Shown here piece by piece: positions 1-8,762 of a stretch of 64,000 nucleotides of DNA (its first letter is position 1; every line of letters starts with the position of its first letter). The notes under the pieces were generated by a model. The model did no database searches. It was given only the letters and a program-made list of their open reading frames with translations, and had not been told where the DNA came from. The translations under genes were made by a program, and so were the position numbers. Source of the stretch: Mycolicibacterium phlei (GTDB taxonomy: Bacteria; Actinomycetota; Actinomycetes; Mycobacteriales; Mycobacteriaceae). The stretch covers positions 124,001 through 188,000 of the forward strand of contig NZ_CP014475.1 in assembly GCF_001583415.1 (NCBI RefSeq). Direction: 5' to 3'.

Positions 1-995
1 ACCTGCTCGAGCTGCTGACCACCTGGACGGCGGGCTTCCCCGAGCCGCGCACCTTCAGCCTGCGCGCCGCACGGGTGCTGGCCGAGCGCCGCGACGAGTT
101 CGACGTCGTGCACGACAACCAGTGCCTGGGCACCGGCCTGCGCCGGATCGCCGCGCTGGGGCTGCCGCTGGTGGCGACGGTGCACCACCCCATCACCCGC
201 GACAAGGTGGTCGACGTCGCCGCGGCCAAGTGGTGGCGCAAACCGTTGGTGCGGCGGTGGTACGGCTTTGCCGAGATGCAGAAGCGGGTCGCCCGCGAGA
301 TCCCGGAACTGCTGACCGTGTCCTCGACGTCGGCGGCCGACATCGCCGAGGACTTCGGGGTGTCGCCGTCGCAGCTGCACGTGGTGCCGCTGGGTGTGGA
401 CACCGAGACGTTCAAACCCGCCGCGACGCGGGTGCGCAACCGGATCATCGCGATCGCCAGCGCCGACGTCCCGCTCAAGGGGGTCAGCCATCTGCTCAAC
501 GCGGTCGCCCGGCTGCGGGTGTCGCGTGACGTCGAGCTTCAGCTGGTCGCCAAGCTCGAGCCCAACGGTCCGACCGAGAAGCTGATCGCCGAGCTCGGCA
601 TCTCCGACATCGTGCACATCTCCAGCGGGCTGTCCGACCAGGAACTCGCCGACCTGCTGGCCTCGGCTGAGATCGCCTGCATCCCTTCGCTGTACGAGGG
701 CTTCTCGCTGCCCGCGGTGGAGGCGATGGCCAGCGGCACGCCGATCGTGGCCAGCCGCGCCGGCGCGCTGCCGGAGGTCGTCGGACCGGACGGCGAGTGC
801 GCACGGCTGGTGCGCCCCGCCGACGTCGACGAACTGACCGCCGTGCTGGGCGAACTGCTCGACTCACCACGTGAACTGGCCCGGCTGGGCGCGAACGGAC
901 GCAAACGCGCCGTCGAGGTCTTCAGCTGGGAATCCGTTGCCGCACAGACGGTTGCGGTGTACGAACGAGCCTGCAAGAGGGTGGCAGCATGCTGA
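1..995 (+). CDS. Glycosyltransferase family 4 (5' end outside window)
   Basis: The frame is already open at the first bases of the window, so the N-terminus lies upstream; about 330 residues are visible. The visible part has the GT-B layout: an acceptor-side segment with 'VVHDNQCLG' and 'TVHHPITR', then a C-terminal nucleotide-sugar domain with 'IPSLYEGFSLPAVEAMASG' followed by 'GALPEVVG', the E-x7-E signature of GT4 retaining transferases. Family knowledge says it transfers a sugar from an NDP-sugar to a lipid, glycan or small-molecule acceptor. The stop overlaps the start of the methyltransferase at 989 by 7 bases, so the two are translationally coupled. The acceptor is not evident from sequence. 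Confidence 0.9.
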   Translation, partial: LLELLTTWTAGFPEPRTFSLRAARVLAERRDEFDVVHDNQCLGTGLRRIAALGLPLVATVHHPITRDKVVDVAAAKWWRKPLVRRWYGFAEMQKRVAREIPELLTVSSTSAADIAEDFGVSPSQLHVVPLGVDTETFKPAATRVRNRIIAIASADVPLKGVSHLLNAVARLRVSRDVELQLVAKLEPNGPTEKLIAELGISDIVHISSGLSDQELADLLASAEIACIPSLYEGFSLPAVEAMASGTPIVASRAGALPEVVGPDGECARLVRPADVDELTAVLGELLDSPRELARLGANGRKRAVEVFSWESVAAQTVAVYERACKRVAAC

Positions 996-1720
996 CCGTG
1001 GACTTCGACCGGCTCGGCGTCGGACCGGGCACCAAGGTCATCGACGTCGGCTGCGGGCAGGGCCGGCACAGCTTCGAGGCCTACCGGCGCGGCGCGGACG
1101 TGGTCGCGTTCGACCAGAGCGCCTCCGACCTCAACGACGTCGACGAGATCTTCACCGCCATGCGGGAAGCCGGCGAGGTTCCGCTGTCGGCGCGGGCCGA
1201 GGTGGTCAAGGGCGACGCGCTGGCGCTGCCGTACGACGACGGCACCTTCGACTGCGTGATCGCCTCGGAGATCCTCGAGCACATCCCCGAGGACGACAAG
1301 GCCATCGCCGAACTGGTCCGTGTGGTTAAACCCGGTGGCACGCTGGCGATCACGGTGCCGCGCTGGCTGCCGGAGAAGGTCTGCTGGCTGCTCTCCGACG
1401 AGTACCACGCCAACGAGGGCGGCCACGTGCGCATCTATCACGCGGACCGGTTGCGCGACAAGGTGCTCGCGCACGGCTTGCGGTTGACCCACACCCATCA
1501 TGCGCACGCCCTGCACTCGCCGTACTGGTGGCTCAAGTGCGCCGTCGGCACCGAGAACGAGGGCAACCCGGCGGTGAAGGCCTATCACCAGCTGCTGGTG
1601 TGGGACATGATGAGTCGTCCGTGGCTGACTCGGACGGCCGAGTCCCTGCTGAACCCGCTGATCGGTAAGAGCGTCGCGCTGTACTTCGAGAAGCCGGTGG
1701 ATGTCGGTGGCGAATCCTGA
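989..1720 (+). CDS. Class I SAM-dependent methyltransferase (UbiE/type 11-like)
   Basis: A 243-residue protein with a complete Rossmann methyltransferase core: motif I 'VIDVGCGQGRHSFEA' near residues 17-31, the acidic strand end 'VVAFDQS', 'GDALALPYDDGTFDCVIASEILEHI' (motifs II/III) and 'VVKPGGTLAITVPRW'. It should methylate a small molecule or lipid-linked intermediate using S-adenosylmethionine in the cytoplasm. The ATG at 989 overlaps the end of the glycosyltransferase and its own 3' end overlaps the start of the next gene by 20 bases, so three genes form one tight operon. Substrate unknown; tailoring of the glycosyltransferase product is an inference from position. Confidence 0.88.
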   Translation: MLTVDFDRLGVGPGTKVIDVGCGQGRHSFEAYRRGADVVAFDQSASDLNDVDEIFTAMREAGEVPLSARAEVVKGDALALPYDDGTFDCVIASEILEHIPEDDKAIAELVRVVKPGGTLAITVPRWLPEKVCWLLSDEYHANEGGHVRIYHADRLRDKVLAHGLRLTHTHHAHALHSPYWWLKCAVGTENEGNPAVKAYHQLLVWDMMSRPWLTRTAESLLNPLIGKSVALYFEKPVDVGGES

Positions 1721-2780
1721 GCGCATTCCGGGCATCCCCGGCGTACTGACCCCGCAGGAGTGCCGTCAGACGGCCGAATCCATTGCTGCGGTGCAGGAGT
1801 CGTCGGGTGCCATCCCGTGGTTCGAGGGCGGGCACACCGACCCGTGGGACCACATCGAGAATGCGATGGCGCTGACCGTCGCCGGTCTGCTGGAACCGGC
1901 GCGCGCGGCGTTCGAGTGGTCGCGCAGCACCCAGCGGCCCGACGGGTCCTGGCCGATCCAGTTGCGCGGCGGCGTGATCGAGGACGCCAACAGCGACAGC
2001 AACTTCTGCGCCTACATCGCCACCGGCGTGTGGCACCACGTGTTGGTCACCGGCGACCGCAAGTTCGCCGAGACGATGTGGCCGGTGGTCACCAAGGCCA
2101 TCGACTTCGTCATCGACATGCAACTGCCAGGCGGTGAGATCGCCTGGGCGCGTAGCGCAAACGGGTTGGAGCAGGAGGCGCTGCTGACCGGTTGCGCGAG
2201 CATCTACCACAGCATCCGCTGCGCGCTGGCGCTGGCCGACTACTTCGACGACCCGCAGCCCGAGTGGGAGGTCGCCGTCGGCAGGCTGGGCCACGCGATC
2301 GCCCACCACCCGGAGTTGTTCGTCACCAAGGACCGGTGGTCGATGGAGTGGTACTACCCGGTGCTCGGCGGCGCCGTGCGCGGCCCGGCGGCACAGGCGC
2401 GCATCGACGAACGCTGGGACGAGTTCGTGGTTCCGGGCCTGGGCATCCGGTGCGTGCACGACCGGCCCTGGGTGACCGGCGCCGAGACCTGCGAGCTGGT
2501 GATGGCGCTCGACGCGATTGGTGAAACCGCCCGCGCCCGTGAGCAGTTCGCCGCGATGCACCATCTGCGGGAGGGTGACGGCTCCTACTGGACGGGCCTG
2601 GTGTTCGCCGACGGCAAGCGCTGGCCCGAGGAGCGCACCACCTGGACCGGCGCGGCGATGATCCTGGCCGCCGACGCGTTGTCGGAGACCACGCCGGCGT
2701 GCGGGATCTTCCGCGCGCACGATCTGCCCCGCGGTCTGGAGGACTCCTTCGACTGCGAGTGCGCCGCCAGCGAGCGCTGA
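1701..2780 (+). CDS. Alpha/alpha-barrel protein annotated in relatives as prenyltransferase-like
   Basis: A 359-residue soluble protein of repeated helix pairs containing 'QRPDGSWPIQ' and 'DGSYWTGLVFADGKRWPEERTTWTGAAMILAADAL', typical of alpha/alpha (6/6) toroids shared by terpene cyclases, protein prenyltransferases and six-hairpin glycosidases. Similar mycobacterial proteins are labelled prenyltransferase, but I see no DDxxD or cyclase DxDD motif, so a glycan-acting function is equally possible. The GTG/ATG-type start at 1701 lies inside the methyltransferase gene, supporting coupled translation. It ends at 2780, one base before the stop of the opposite-strand methyltransferase. Confidence 0.75.
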   Translation: MSVANPERIPGIPGVLTPQECRQTAESIAAVQESSGAIPWFEGGHTDPWDHIENAMALTVAGLLEPARAAFEWSRSTQRPDGSWPIQLRGGVIEDANSDSNFCAYIATGVWHHVLVTGDRKFAETMWPVVTKAIDFVIDMQLPGGEIAWARSANGLEQEALLTGCASIYHSIRCALALADYFDDPQPEWEVAVGRLGHAIAHHPELFVTKDRWSMEWYYPVLGGAVRGPAAQARIDERWDEFVVPGLGIRCVHDRPWVTGAETCELVMALDAIGETARAREQFAAMHHLREGDGSYWTGLVFADGKRWPEERTTWTGAAMILAADALSETTPACGIFRAHDLPRGLEDSFDCECAASER

Positions 2781-4072
<1,292 letters not shown>

Positions 4073-4678
4073 CTAACTGACCGACAGGATCGCCGTCGCC
4101 GCGGTGATGGCCGGTTCGACGAGCTCGTGCAGATCGCGGTCGTCCTCCATCAGCAGCGCGGTGAGCTCACGCAGACCGCCCAGGATGATCAGGGCCAGCG
4201 GCCTGCTGACGGGTCCGAGCTCGGCGCGGCGGAATCCGGGGTTCTCGGACAGCCCGACGAGCATGTCGGTCAGCCGTTCCATCGCGGCGCGGTGCAGCGG
4301 GTGCGCGGCGTCGCCGAGCGCGGGGGCCTCCCGGATCCAGGTCAGCGTGATCTCGGGGCGGGCGGTGATGTGGTCGACGTAGGCGGTGACCGCCTGCCGG
4401 ATCTGGTCCTGCCAGTCGGCCTCCGGGTCGACGGCCGCGACGATACCGGCGATCAGATCGTCGTTGTTGCGGCGCATCAACTCGATCAGGCACTCCTCCT
4501 TGGAGGCGAACTGCTCGTAGAAGGTGCGCTTGGAGGTGCGGGCGTGCCGCACGATGTCGGCGACCGTGGTGTCGCGGTAGCCCCGTTCGACGAGACAGGT
4601 CGCCAGGCCGTCGAGCAGCCGGTCGCGGAACGGGTCGGCGGGGGCCGCGGGCGCGCCGTTGTCCAGCGCTGTGGTCAT
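4073..4678 (-). CDS. TetR family regulator (Rv0135c orthologue)
   Basis: A 201-residue TetR protein, the same length as H37Rv Rv0135c as I recall it. The HTH is 'LATCLVERGYRDTTVADIVRHARTSKRTFYEQFASKEECLIELM' at about residues 25-68; the C-terminal region is a helical ligand-binding and dimerisation domain. It is transcribed divergently from cyp138, and the shared intergenic DNA carries two GGTACC-armed palindromes, so repression of cyp138 and of itself is the natural model. The ligand is unknown. Confidence 0.92.
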   Translation of the reverse strand: MTTALDNGAPAAPADPFRDRLLDGLATCLVERGYRDTTVADIVRHARTSKRTFYEQFASKEECLIELMRRNNDDLIAGIVAAVDPEADWQDQIRQAVTAYVDHITARPEITLTWIREAPALGDAAHPLHRAAMERLTDMLVGLSENPGFRRAELGPVSRPLALIILGGLRELTALLMEDDRDLHELVEPAITAATAILSVS

Positions 4679-4707
4679 CTCGCCCCCTTAACCTCTTGCG
4701 CGCAACT

Positions 4708-4756
4708 GGTACCACCCGGTACCGTACTACACAAACCCGCGGTACATCGTAGTACC
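4708..4756. promoter_or_regulatory. Two tandem 16-bp palindromes, likely TetR operators for cyp138
   Basis: Site 1, 4708-4723, is GGTACC-ACCC-GGTACC; site 2, 4741-4756, is GGTAC-ATCGTA-GTACC. Their start points are 33 bases apart, about three helical turns, so dimers would sit on the same DNA face. They fill the divergent promoter region between the TetR gene (start 4678) and cyp138 (start 4778). The RBS 'GAGGAG' of cyp138 follows at about 4766-4771. Confidence 0.7.
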
Positions 4757-4777
4757 AGCCTGGCTGAGGAGAAGCCG

Positions 4778-6106
4778 ATGACCGACGTCGCCGTTGCTGA
4801 CCCGAGCACCACCGCCCCGGCCGCCCTGCCGCCCGCGGTGCCGCTGCCCAAACCCGTGCAGATGGTGCTGATGGCCGGCTTCCGCCGCCCCTTCCTGCGT
4901 CGCGCGGCCAAGCGCTACGGAAAGGTGTTCAGCCTCAACGTGCCGTTCTTCGGGCGCAGCGTCGTCGTCAGCGACCCCGCCCTGGCCCGGCAGGTGTTCC
5001 TGGCCAGCACCGACGACCTGATCAACGTGCAGCCCAACCTGAGCCGGGTGTTCGGCCCGGGTTCGGTGTTCGCGCTCGACGGCGGTGAGCACCGCAGGCG
5101 CCGCAAGCTGCTCGCGCCGCCCTTCCACGGCCAGAGCATCAAGAACTACGAGGCGATCATCGAAGAGGAGACGCTGCGCGAGACCGCGACGTGGCCCGAC
5201 GGTGGCGAGTTCCGGTCGCTGGAGCCGATGAACCGGATCACGCTCAACGTCATCCTGCGCACCGTGTTCGGCGCCGACGGAGCCGAACTCGACTACCTGC
5301 GCGAGATCATCCCGCCGTGGGTGGAACTCGGCTCGCGGATGGCCACGCTGCCCGAACCGCCGTTCCCCACCGGCCGGCACAGCCCGTGGGGGCGGATGGC
5401 CGAGTTCCGCCGCAACTTCGACCGCACCGTGTTCGCGCTGATCGACAAGGCGCAGGCCGACCCGAAGTTCGAGGAGCGCACCGACATCCTGGCGCTGCTG
5501 CTGCGCAGCACCTACGAGGACGGCACACCGATGTCGCGCCAGGACGTCTCCGACGAACTGCTGACCCTGCTGGGCGCCGGCCACGAGACGACGGCGTCGA
5601 CGCTGGCGTGGGCGTTCGAGCGGCTGCGCCGCCACCCCCAGGTGCTGGCCCGGCTGGTAGAGGAGAACGACGCGGGCCAGACCAACGAGTACCGGCAGGC
5701 GTTCATCCAAGAACTGCAGCGCAATCGGACCGTCATCGACTTCGCGGGCCGGCACGTGCTGGCGCCGCACTTCGATCTCGGTCCATGGCGAATTCCCAAG
5801 GGCTACACGGTGATGGTCGCGATCGCCAACATCCACGCCGACCCGCAGGTGTTCCCGAACCCCGAGCGGCTGGACCCGGAGCGGTTCCTCAACACCCGCA
5901 CCCCGACGGCGTGGATCCCGTTCGGCGGCGGCACCCGCCGCTGCATCGGCGCGGCGTTCGCCAACGTCGAGATGGACGTCGTGCTGCGAACGATCCTGCG
6001 CGACTTCACGATTCAGACTGACACCGCGCCCGACGAGAAGGTGCACTTCCGCGGGGTGGCGTTCACCCCGAAGGCCGGCGGGAAGGTCACCGTTCGTCGG
6101 AGGTAG
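4778..6106 (+). CDS. cyp138: Cytochrome P450 CYP138
   Basis: A 442-residue P450. The start ATG 4778 is preceded by a GAGGAG ribosome site; the frame is open much further upstream but that part is antisense to the TetR gene. Signatures: I-helix 'LLGAGHETTAS' (oxygen activation), K-helix ExxR in 'QELQRNR', and the haem-binding loop 'FGGGTRRCIGAAFA' with the axial Cys. Family position and neighbours (Rv0135c-like TetR, msrA) match CYP138 (Rv0136, about 441 aa). It is a soluble monooxygenase needing ferredoxin partners that are not encoded here; the physiological substrate is not known to me. Regulation by the divergent TetR through the two palindromes is inferred. Confidence 0.93.
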   Translation: MTDVAVADPSTTAPAALPPAVPLPKPVQMVLMAGFRRPFLRRAAKRYGKVFSLNVPFFGRSVVVSDPALARQVFLASTDDLINVQPNLSRVFGPGSVFALDGGEHRRRRKLLAPPFHGQSIKNYEAIIEEETLRETATWPDGGEFRSLEPMNRITLNVILRTVFGADGAELDYLREIIPPWVELGSRMATLPEPPFPTGRHSPWGRMAEFRRNFDRTVFALIDKAQADPKFEERTDILALLLRSTYEDGTPMSRQDVSDELLTLLGAGHETTASTLAWAFERLRRHPQVLARLVEENDAGQTNEYRQAFIQELQRNRTVIDFAGRHVLAPHFDLGPWRIPKGYTVMVAIANIHADPQVFPNPERLDPERFLNTRTPTAWIPFGGGTRRCIGAAFANVEMDVVLRTILRDFTIQTDTAPDEKVHFRGVAFTPKAGGKVTVRRR

Positions 6107-6121
6107 GCGCCGAGAGAGCCG

Positions 6122-6637
6122 CTACGCCTCGGCGGTCTGGCGCTTGGGCAGCTTCCAGTTCGGCCGCGGGAAGTGGCAGGTGTAGCCGTTCGGGAAGCGC
6201 TCCAGATAGTCCTGGTGCTCGGGCTCGGCCTCCCAGAACGTGCCAGCCGGGGTCACCTCGGTGACCACCTTGCCCGGCCACAGCCCCGAGGCGTCGACGT
6301 CGGCGATGGTGTCCTCGGCGATGCGCTTCTGCTCCTCGTCGAGGTAGAAGATCGCCGAGCGATAGCTGCTGCCGATGTCGTTGCCCTGCCGGTCCTTCGT
6401 GGTCGGATCGTGAATCTGGAAGAAGAACTCCAGCAGATCGCGGTAGGTGGTCTGGGCCGGGTCGTAGACGATCTCGACCGCCTCGGCGTGACCCGGATGG
6501 TTGCGGTAGGTCGGGTGGTCGTTCTCGCCGCCGGTGTAGCCGACGCGGGTGGACACCACGCCCGGTTGCTTGCGGATCAGGTCCTGCATCCCCCAGAAGC
6601 ACCCGCCCGCCAGGATCGCCGTCTTGTACTCGCTCAC
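6122..6637 (-). CDS. msrA: Peptide methionine sulfoxide reductase A
   Basis: A 171-residue protein starting at GTG 6637, which has a good GAAGGAGG ribosome site; longer starts are possible but lack one. The catalytic motif 'GGCFWG' lies near residues 10-15 with the nucleophilic Cys, followed by '[15 protein letters not shown]' and '[12 protein letters not shown]', all diagnostic of MsrA. It reduces the S-epimer of methionine sulfoxide in proteins using thioredoxin, a repair function after oxidative stress. It is convergent with cyp138, leaving 15 bases between the stops, as for Rv0136/Rv0137c. Confidence 0.95.
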   Translation of the reverse strand: MSEYKTAILAGGCFWGMQDLIRKQPGVVSTRVGYTGGENDHPTYRNHPGHAEAVEIVYDPAQTTYRDLLEFFFQIHDPTTKDRQGNDIGSSYRSAIFYLDEEQKRIAEDTIADVDASGLWPGKVVTEVTPAGTFWEAEPEHQDYLERFPNGYTCHFPRPNWKLPKRQTAEA

Positions 6638-6759
6638 GCTTGTGCCTCCTTCGTCTGAACCCAGCGAAGCCGAGTTCCGGCCGCGGCGCAACCACCGCGG
6701 TGTGCCGCACGTACAACCGCCGGCGAAACGCCGGTGTTCCGTCCGGCGATAACCGGTAC

Positions 6760-7161
6760 ATGAGCCGTGTGCCGACCGCCGCCGTCCTGCTGACCGCCGC
6801 CCTGTGGACGGCCCCGACCGCCGTCGCCGAGACAGCGGTGCTGCCCGAACAACCCGGCGACGGCCGCGCCCTGTTCACCGACAATCCGGCCATCGTCGAC
6901 GCCCACCCGCTGCGCGCCGAGTCGTTCAACCGGCTGCCCGACGACCGCGCGATCGCCGTGCACTTCACCACCGGTACCCCGCAGTGCTACGGCGTGCACG
7001 CCACCGCCACCGAGACGCCCGAGACCGTGACCGTCGCGCTGACGAGCGGCGCCCTTCCCGAGGCCGCCGGCCGGGCCTGCATCGAGATCGCGGTGTTCGG
7101 CGCCGTCGAGGTTGCGCTGGCCGAACCCCTCGGCGACCGGGTGGTGCTCACCGAGTTCTGA
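6760..7161 (+). CDS. Putative secreted protein, unknown function
   Basis: A 133-residue protein from ATG 6760 with a classical signal peptide: a short basic start 'MSRVP', a hydrophobic stretch of alanines and leucines to about residue 20, and 'AVAE' as a likely cleavage site. The mature part contains two Cys ('QCYG' and 'RACIE') that could form a disulfide. No domain is recognised. It sits between divergent msrA and the SnoaL-like gene; it is not part of the order I remember for M. tuberculosis. No clear ribosome site is visible. Confidence 0.65.
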   Translation: MSRVPTAAVLLTAALWTAPTAVAETAVLPEQPGDGRALFTDNPAIVDAHPLRAESFNRLPDDRAIAVHFTTGTPQCYGVHATATETPETVTVALTSGALPEAAGRACIEIAVFGAVEVALAEPLGDRVVLTEF

Positions 7162-7180
7162 CCCTCTCGACAAACTCGGA

Positions 7181-7194
7181 TAGAACGTGTTCTA
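7181..7194. promoter_or_regulatory. KstR-type operator (TNNAACNNGTTNNA)
   Basis: TAGAACGTGTTCTA is a perfect match to the 14-base KstR motif TNNAACNNGTTNNA known from mycobacterial sterol-catabolism promoters, with 6-base perfect arms. It ends 8 bases before the GTG start at 7203, so it covers the promoter/start of the Rv0138-Rv0139-like operon. Match seen directly; KstR binding is inferred. Confidence 0.75.
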
Positions 7195-7202
7195 GTTCTG
7201 GT

Positions 7203-7715
7203 GTGACGAGCAGCACCTTCAGCCGTGAGGAACTCGCCGCGGCGTTCCAGCAGTTCGAAGCCACCGTCGACCGCGCGGCCCAGACCCGCGACTGGGACCA
7301 GTGGGTCGACCAGTACACGCCCGACGTGCTCTACATCGAGCACGCCGCGGGCACCATGCGCGGCCGCGAGGAGGTCCGGCCCTGGATCTGGCGGACCATG
7401 GAGTCGTTCCCGGGCAACCACATGGTCGCGTTCCCGTCGCTGTGGTCGGTGATCGACGAGGCCACCGGACGGATCATCTGCGAGCTGGACAACCCGATGC
7501 GCGATCCCGGCGACGGCACCGTCATCAGCGCCACCAACATCTCGATCCTCACCTACGCCGGCGACGGGCTGTGGAAGCAGCAGGAGGACATCTACAACCC
7601 GCTGCGCTTCGCCAGGGCCGCGCTCAAGTGGTGCCGCAAGGCCGCCGAGCTCGGGACGCTGACGCCGGAGGCTGAGGAGTGGATGAAGAAGTACGGCGCG
7701 GGGGTCGCCAAGTGA
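7203..7715 (+). CDS. SnoaL-like (NTF2 fold) protein, Rv0138 orthologue
   Basis: A 170-residue protein starting at GTG 7203. It has the NTF2/SnoaL pattern: an N-terminal helix 'FQQFEATVDRAAQTRDWDQWVDQYTPDVLYIEHAAGTMRGREEVRPWIWRTM' followed by a curved sheet 'GRIICELDNPMRDPGDGTVISATNISILTYAGDGLWKQQEDIYNP'. Such proteins are isomerases, cyclases or hydratases of polycyclic ketones, or non-catalytic. The stop overlaps the epimerase start (GTGA), indicating a two-gene operon behind the KstR-type box, so a sterol-related substrate is plausible but not shown. Confidence 0.85.
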   Translation: MTSSTFSREELAAAFQQFEATVDRAAQTRDWDQWVDQYTPDVLYIEHAAGTMRGREEVRPWIWRTMESFPGNHMVAFPSLWSVIDEATGRIICELDNPMRDPGDGTVISATNISILTYAGDGLWKQQEDIYNPLRFARAALKWCRKAAELGTLTPEAEEWMKKYGAGVAK

Positions 7716-8719
7716 AGAAGCTGGTGATCGGGGCCAACGGGTTCCTCGGCTCGCACGTCACCCGCCAACTGGTCGCCGACGGGCACGACGTGCGGGTGAT
7801 GGTGCGGCCGACCGCCAAGACCATCGGCATCGACGACCTCGACGTTGAACGGTTCCACGGCGACATCTGGGACGACGACACCCTGCGCGCCGCGATGGCC
7901 GGGGTCGACGACCTGTACTACTGCGTCGTCGACACCCGCGGCTGGCTCAAGGACCCCGCGCCGCTGTTCCGCACCAACGTCGACGGCACCCGCAACGTGC
8001 TGGAGATCGCCAAAGACGCCAACCTGCGCAGGTTCGTCTACACCAGCAGCTACGTCACCGTCTGGCGCCGGCGCGGCCACGTGGCCACCGAGAACGACGT
8101 CATCCCCGACGAGAACGCCCTCACCCCGTACGTGCGCTCGCGCGTGCAGGCCGAACGGCTGGTGCTGAGGTACGCCCGCGACCACGGGCTGCCCGCGGTC
8201 GCGATGTGCGTGTCGACCACCTACGGCGCCGGCGACTGGGGCCGCACCCCGCACGGCGCGATCATCGCCGGCGCGGCGTTCGGCAAGCTGCCGTTCGTGA
8301 TGAGCGGGATCGAGCTGGAGGCCGTCGGTGTCGAGGACGCCGCTCGCGCAATGCTTCTCGCCGCCGAGCGCGGCCGTGTCGGCGAGCGTTACCTGATCTC
8401 GGAGAAGATGATCACCAACGCCGAGGTGGTGCGCATCGCCGCCGAAGCCGCCGGTATGCCGGCGCCGACGCGGGCCATCCCGCTGCCGGTCTCCTACGCG
8501 ATGGCGGCGCTGGGCAGCCTCAAGGCGCGGCTGACGGGCAGCGACGAGCGGTTGTCGCTGGAGTCGCTGCGGCTGATGCGCGCCGAGGCGCCGCTGGACC
8601 ACAGCAAGGCGGTCCGCGAACTCGGCTGGCAGCCCCGACCCGTCGAGGAGTCGATCCGCGAGGCCGCCCGATTCTGGGCCGGTCTGCGAGACGCCCGCAG
8701 CCGCAGCAAGGCCGGCTGA
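7712..8719 (+). CDS. NAD(P)-dependent epimerase/dehydratase (extended SDR), Rv0139 orthologue
   Basis: A 335-residue extended short-chain dehydrogenase. GTG 7712 overlaps the preceding stop as GTGA and directly precedes the Rossmann motif 'VIGANGFLGSHVTRQL' (GxxGxxG). 'VYTSSYVTV' supplies the catalytic Ser region; the usual YxxxK is replaced by a 'PYVRSRVQAERL' context, with Tyr at 'TPYVRSRVQAE' but Arg/Gln where Lys is expected, so the catalytic Lys is not obvious. The family includes 3-beta-hydroxysteroid dehydrogenase-like and dihydroflavonol reductase-like enzymes, consistent with the KstR-type box upstream. Confidence 0.85.
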   Translation: MKKLVIGANGFLGSHVTRQLVADGHDVRVMVRPTAKTIGIDDLDVERFHGDIWDDDTLRAAMAGVDDLYYCVVDTRGWLKDPAPLFRTNVDGTRNVLEIAKDANLRRFVYTSSYVTVWRRRGHVATENDVIPDENALTPYVRSRVQAERLVLRYARDHGLPAVAMCVSTTYGAGDWGRTPHGAIIAGAAFGKLPFVMSGIELEAVGVEDAARAMLLAAERGRVGERYLISEKMITNAEVVRIAAEAAGMPAPTRAIPLPVSYAMAALGSLKARLTGSDERLSLESLRLMRAEAPLDHSKAVRELGWQPRPVEESIREAARFWAGLRDARSRSKAG

Positions 8720-8762
8720 GCCACGCCGCCCGTCACAGCGGTGCGGCTGACAGAATCGTGCC

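Noticed and set aside
4127..4777. N-terminal extension of cyp138 to 659 residues
   Set aside because: The extension is antisense to the TetR gene and lacks a start signal; ATG 4778 has a good ribosome site and family length.
6087..6971. 294-codon minus-strand frame around msrA
   Set aside because: Out-of-phase shadow of msrA with random Arg-rich sequence.
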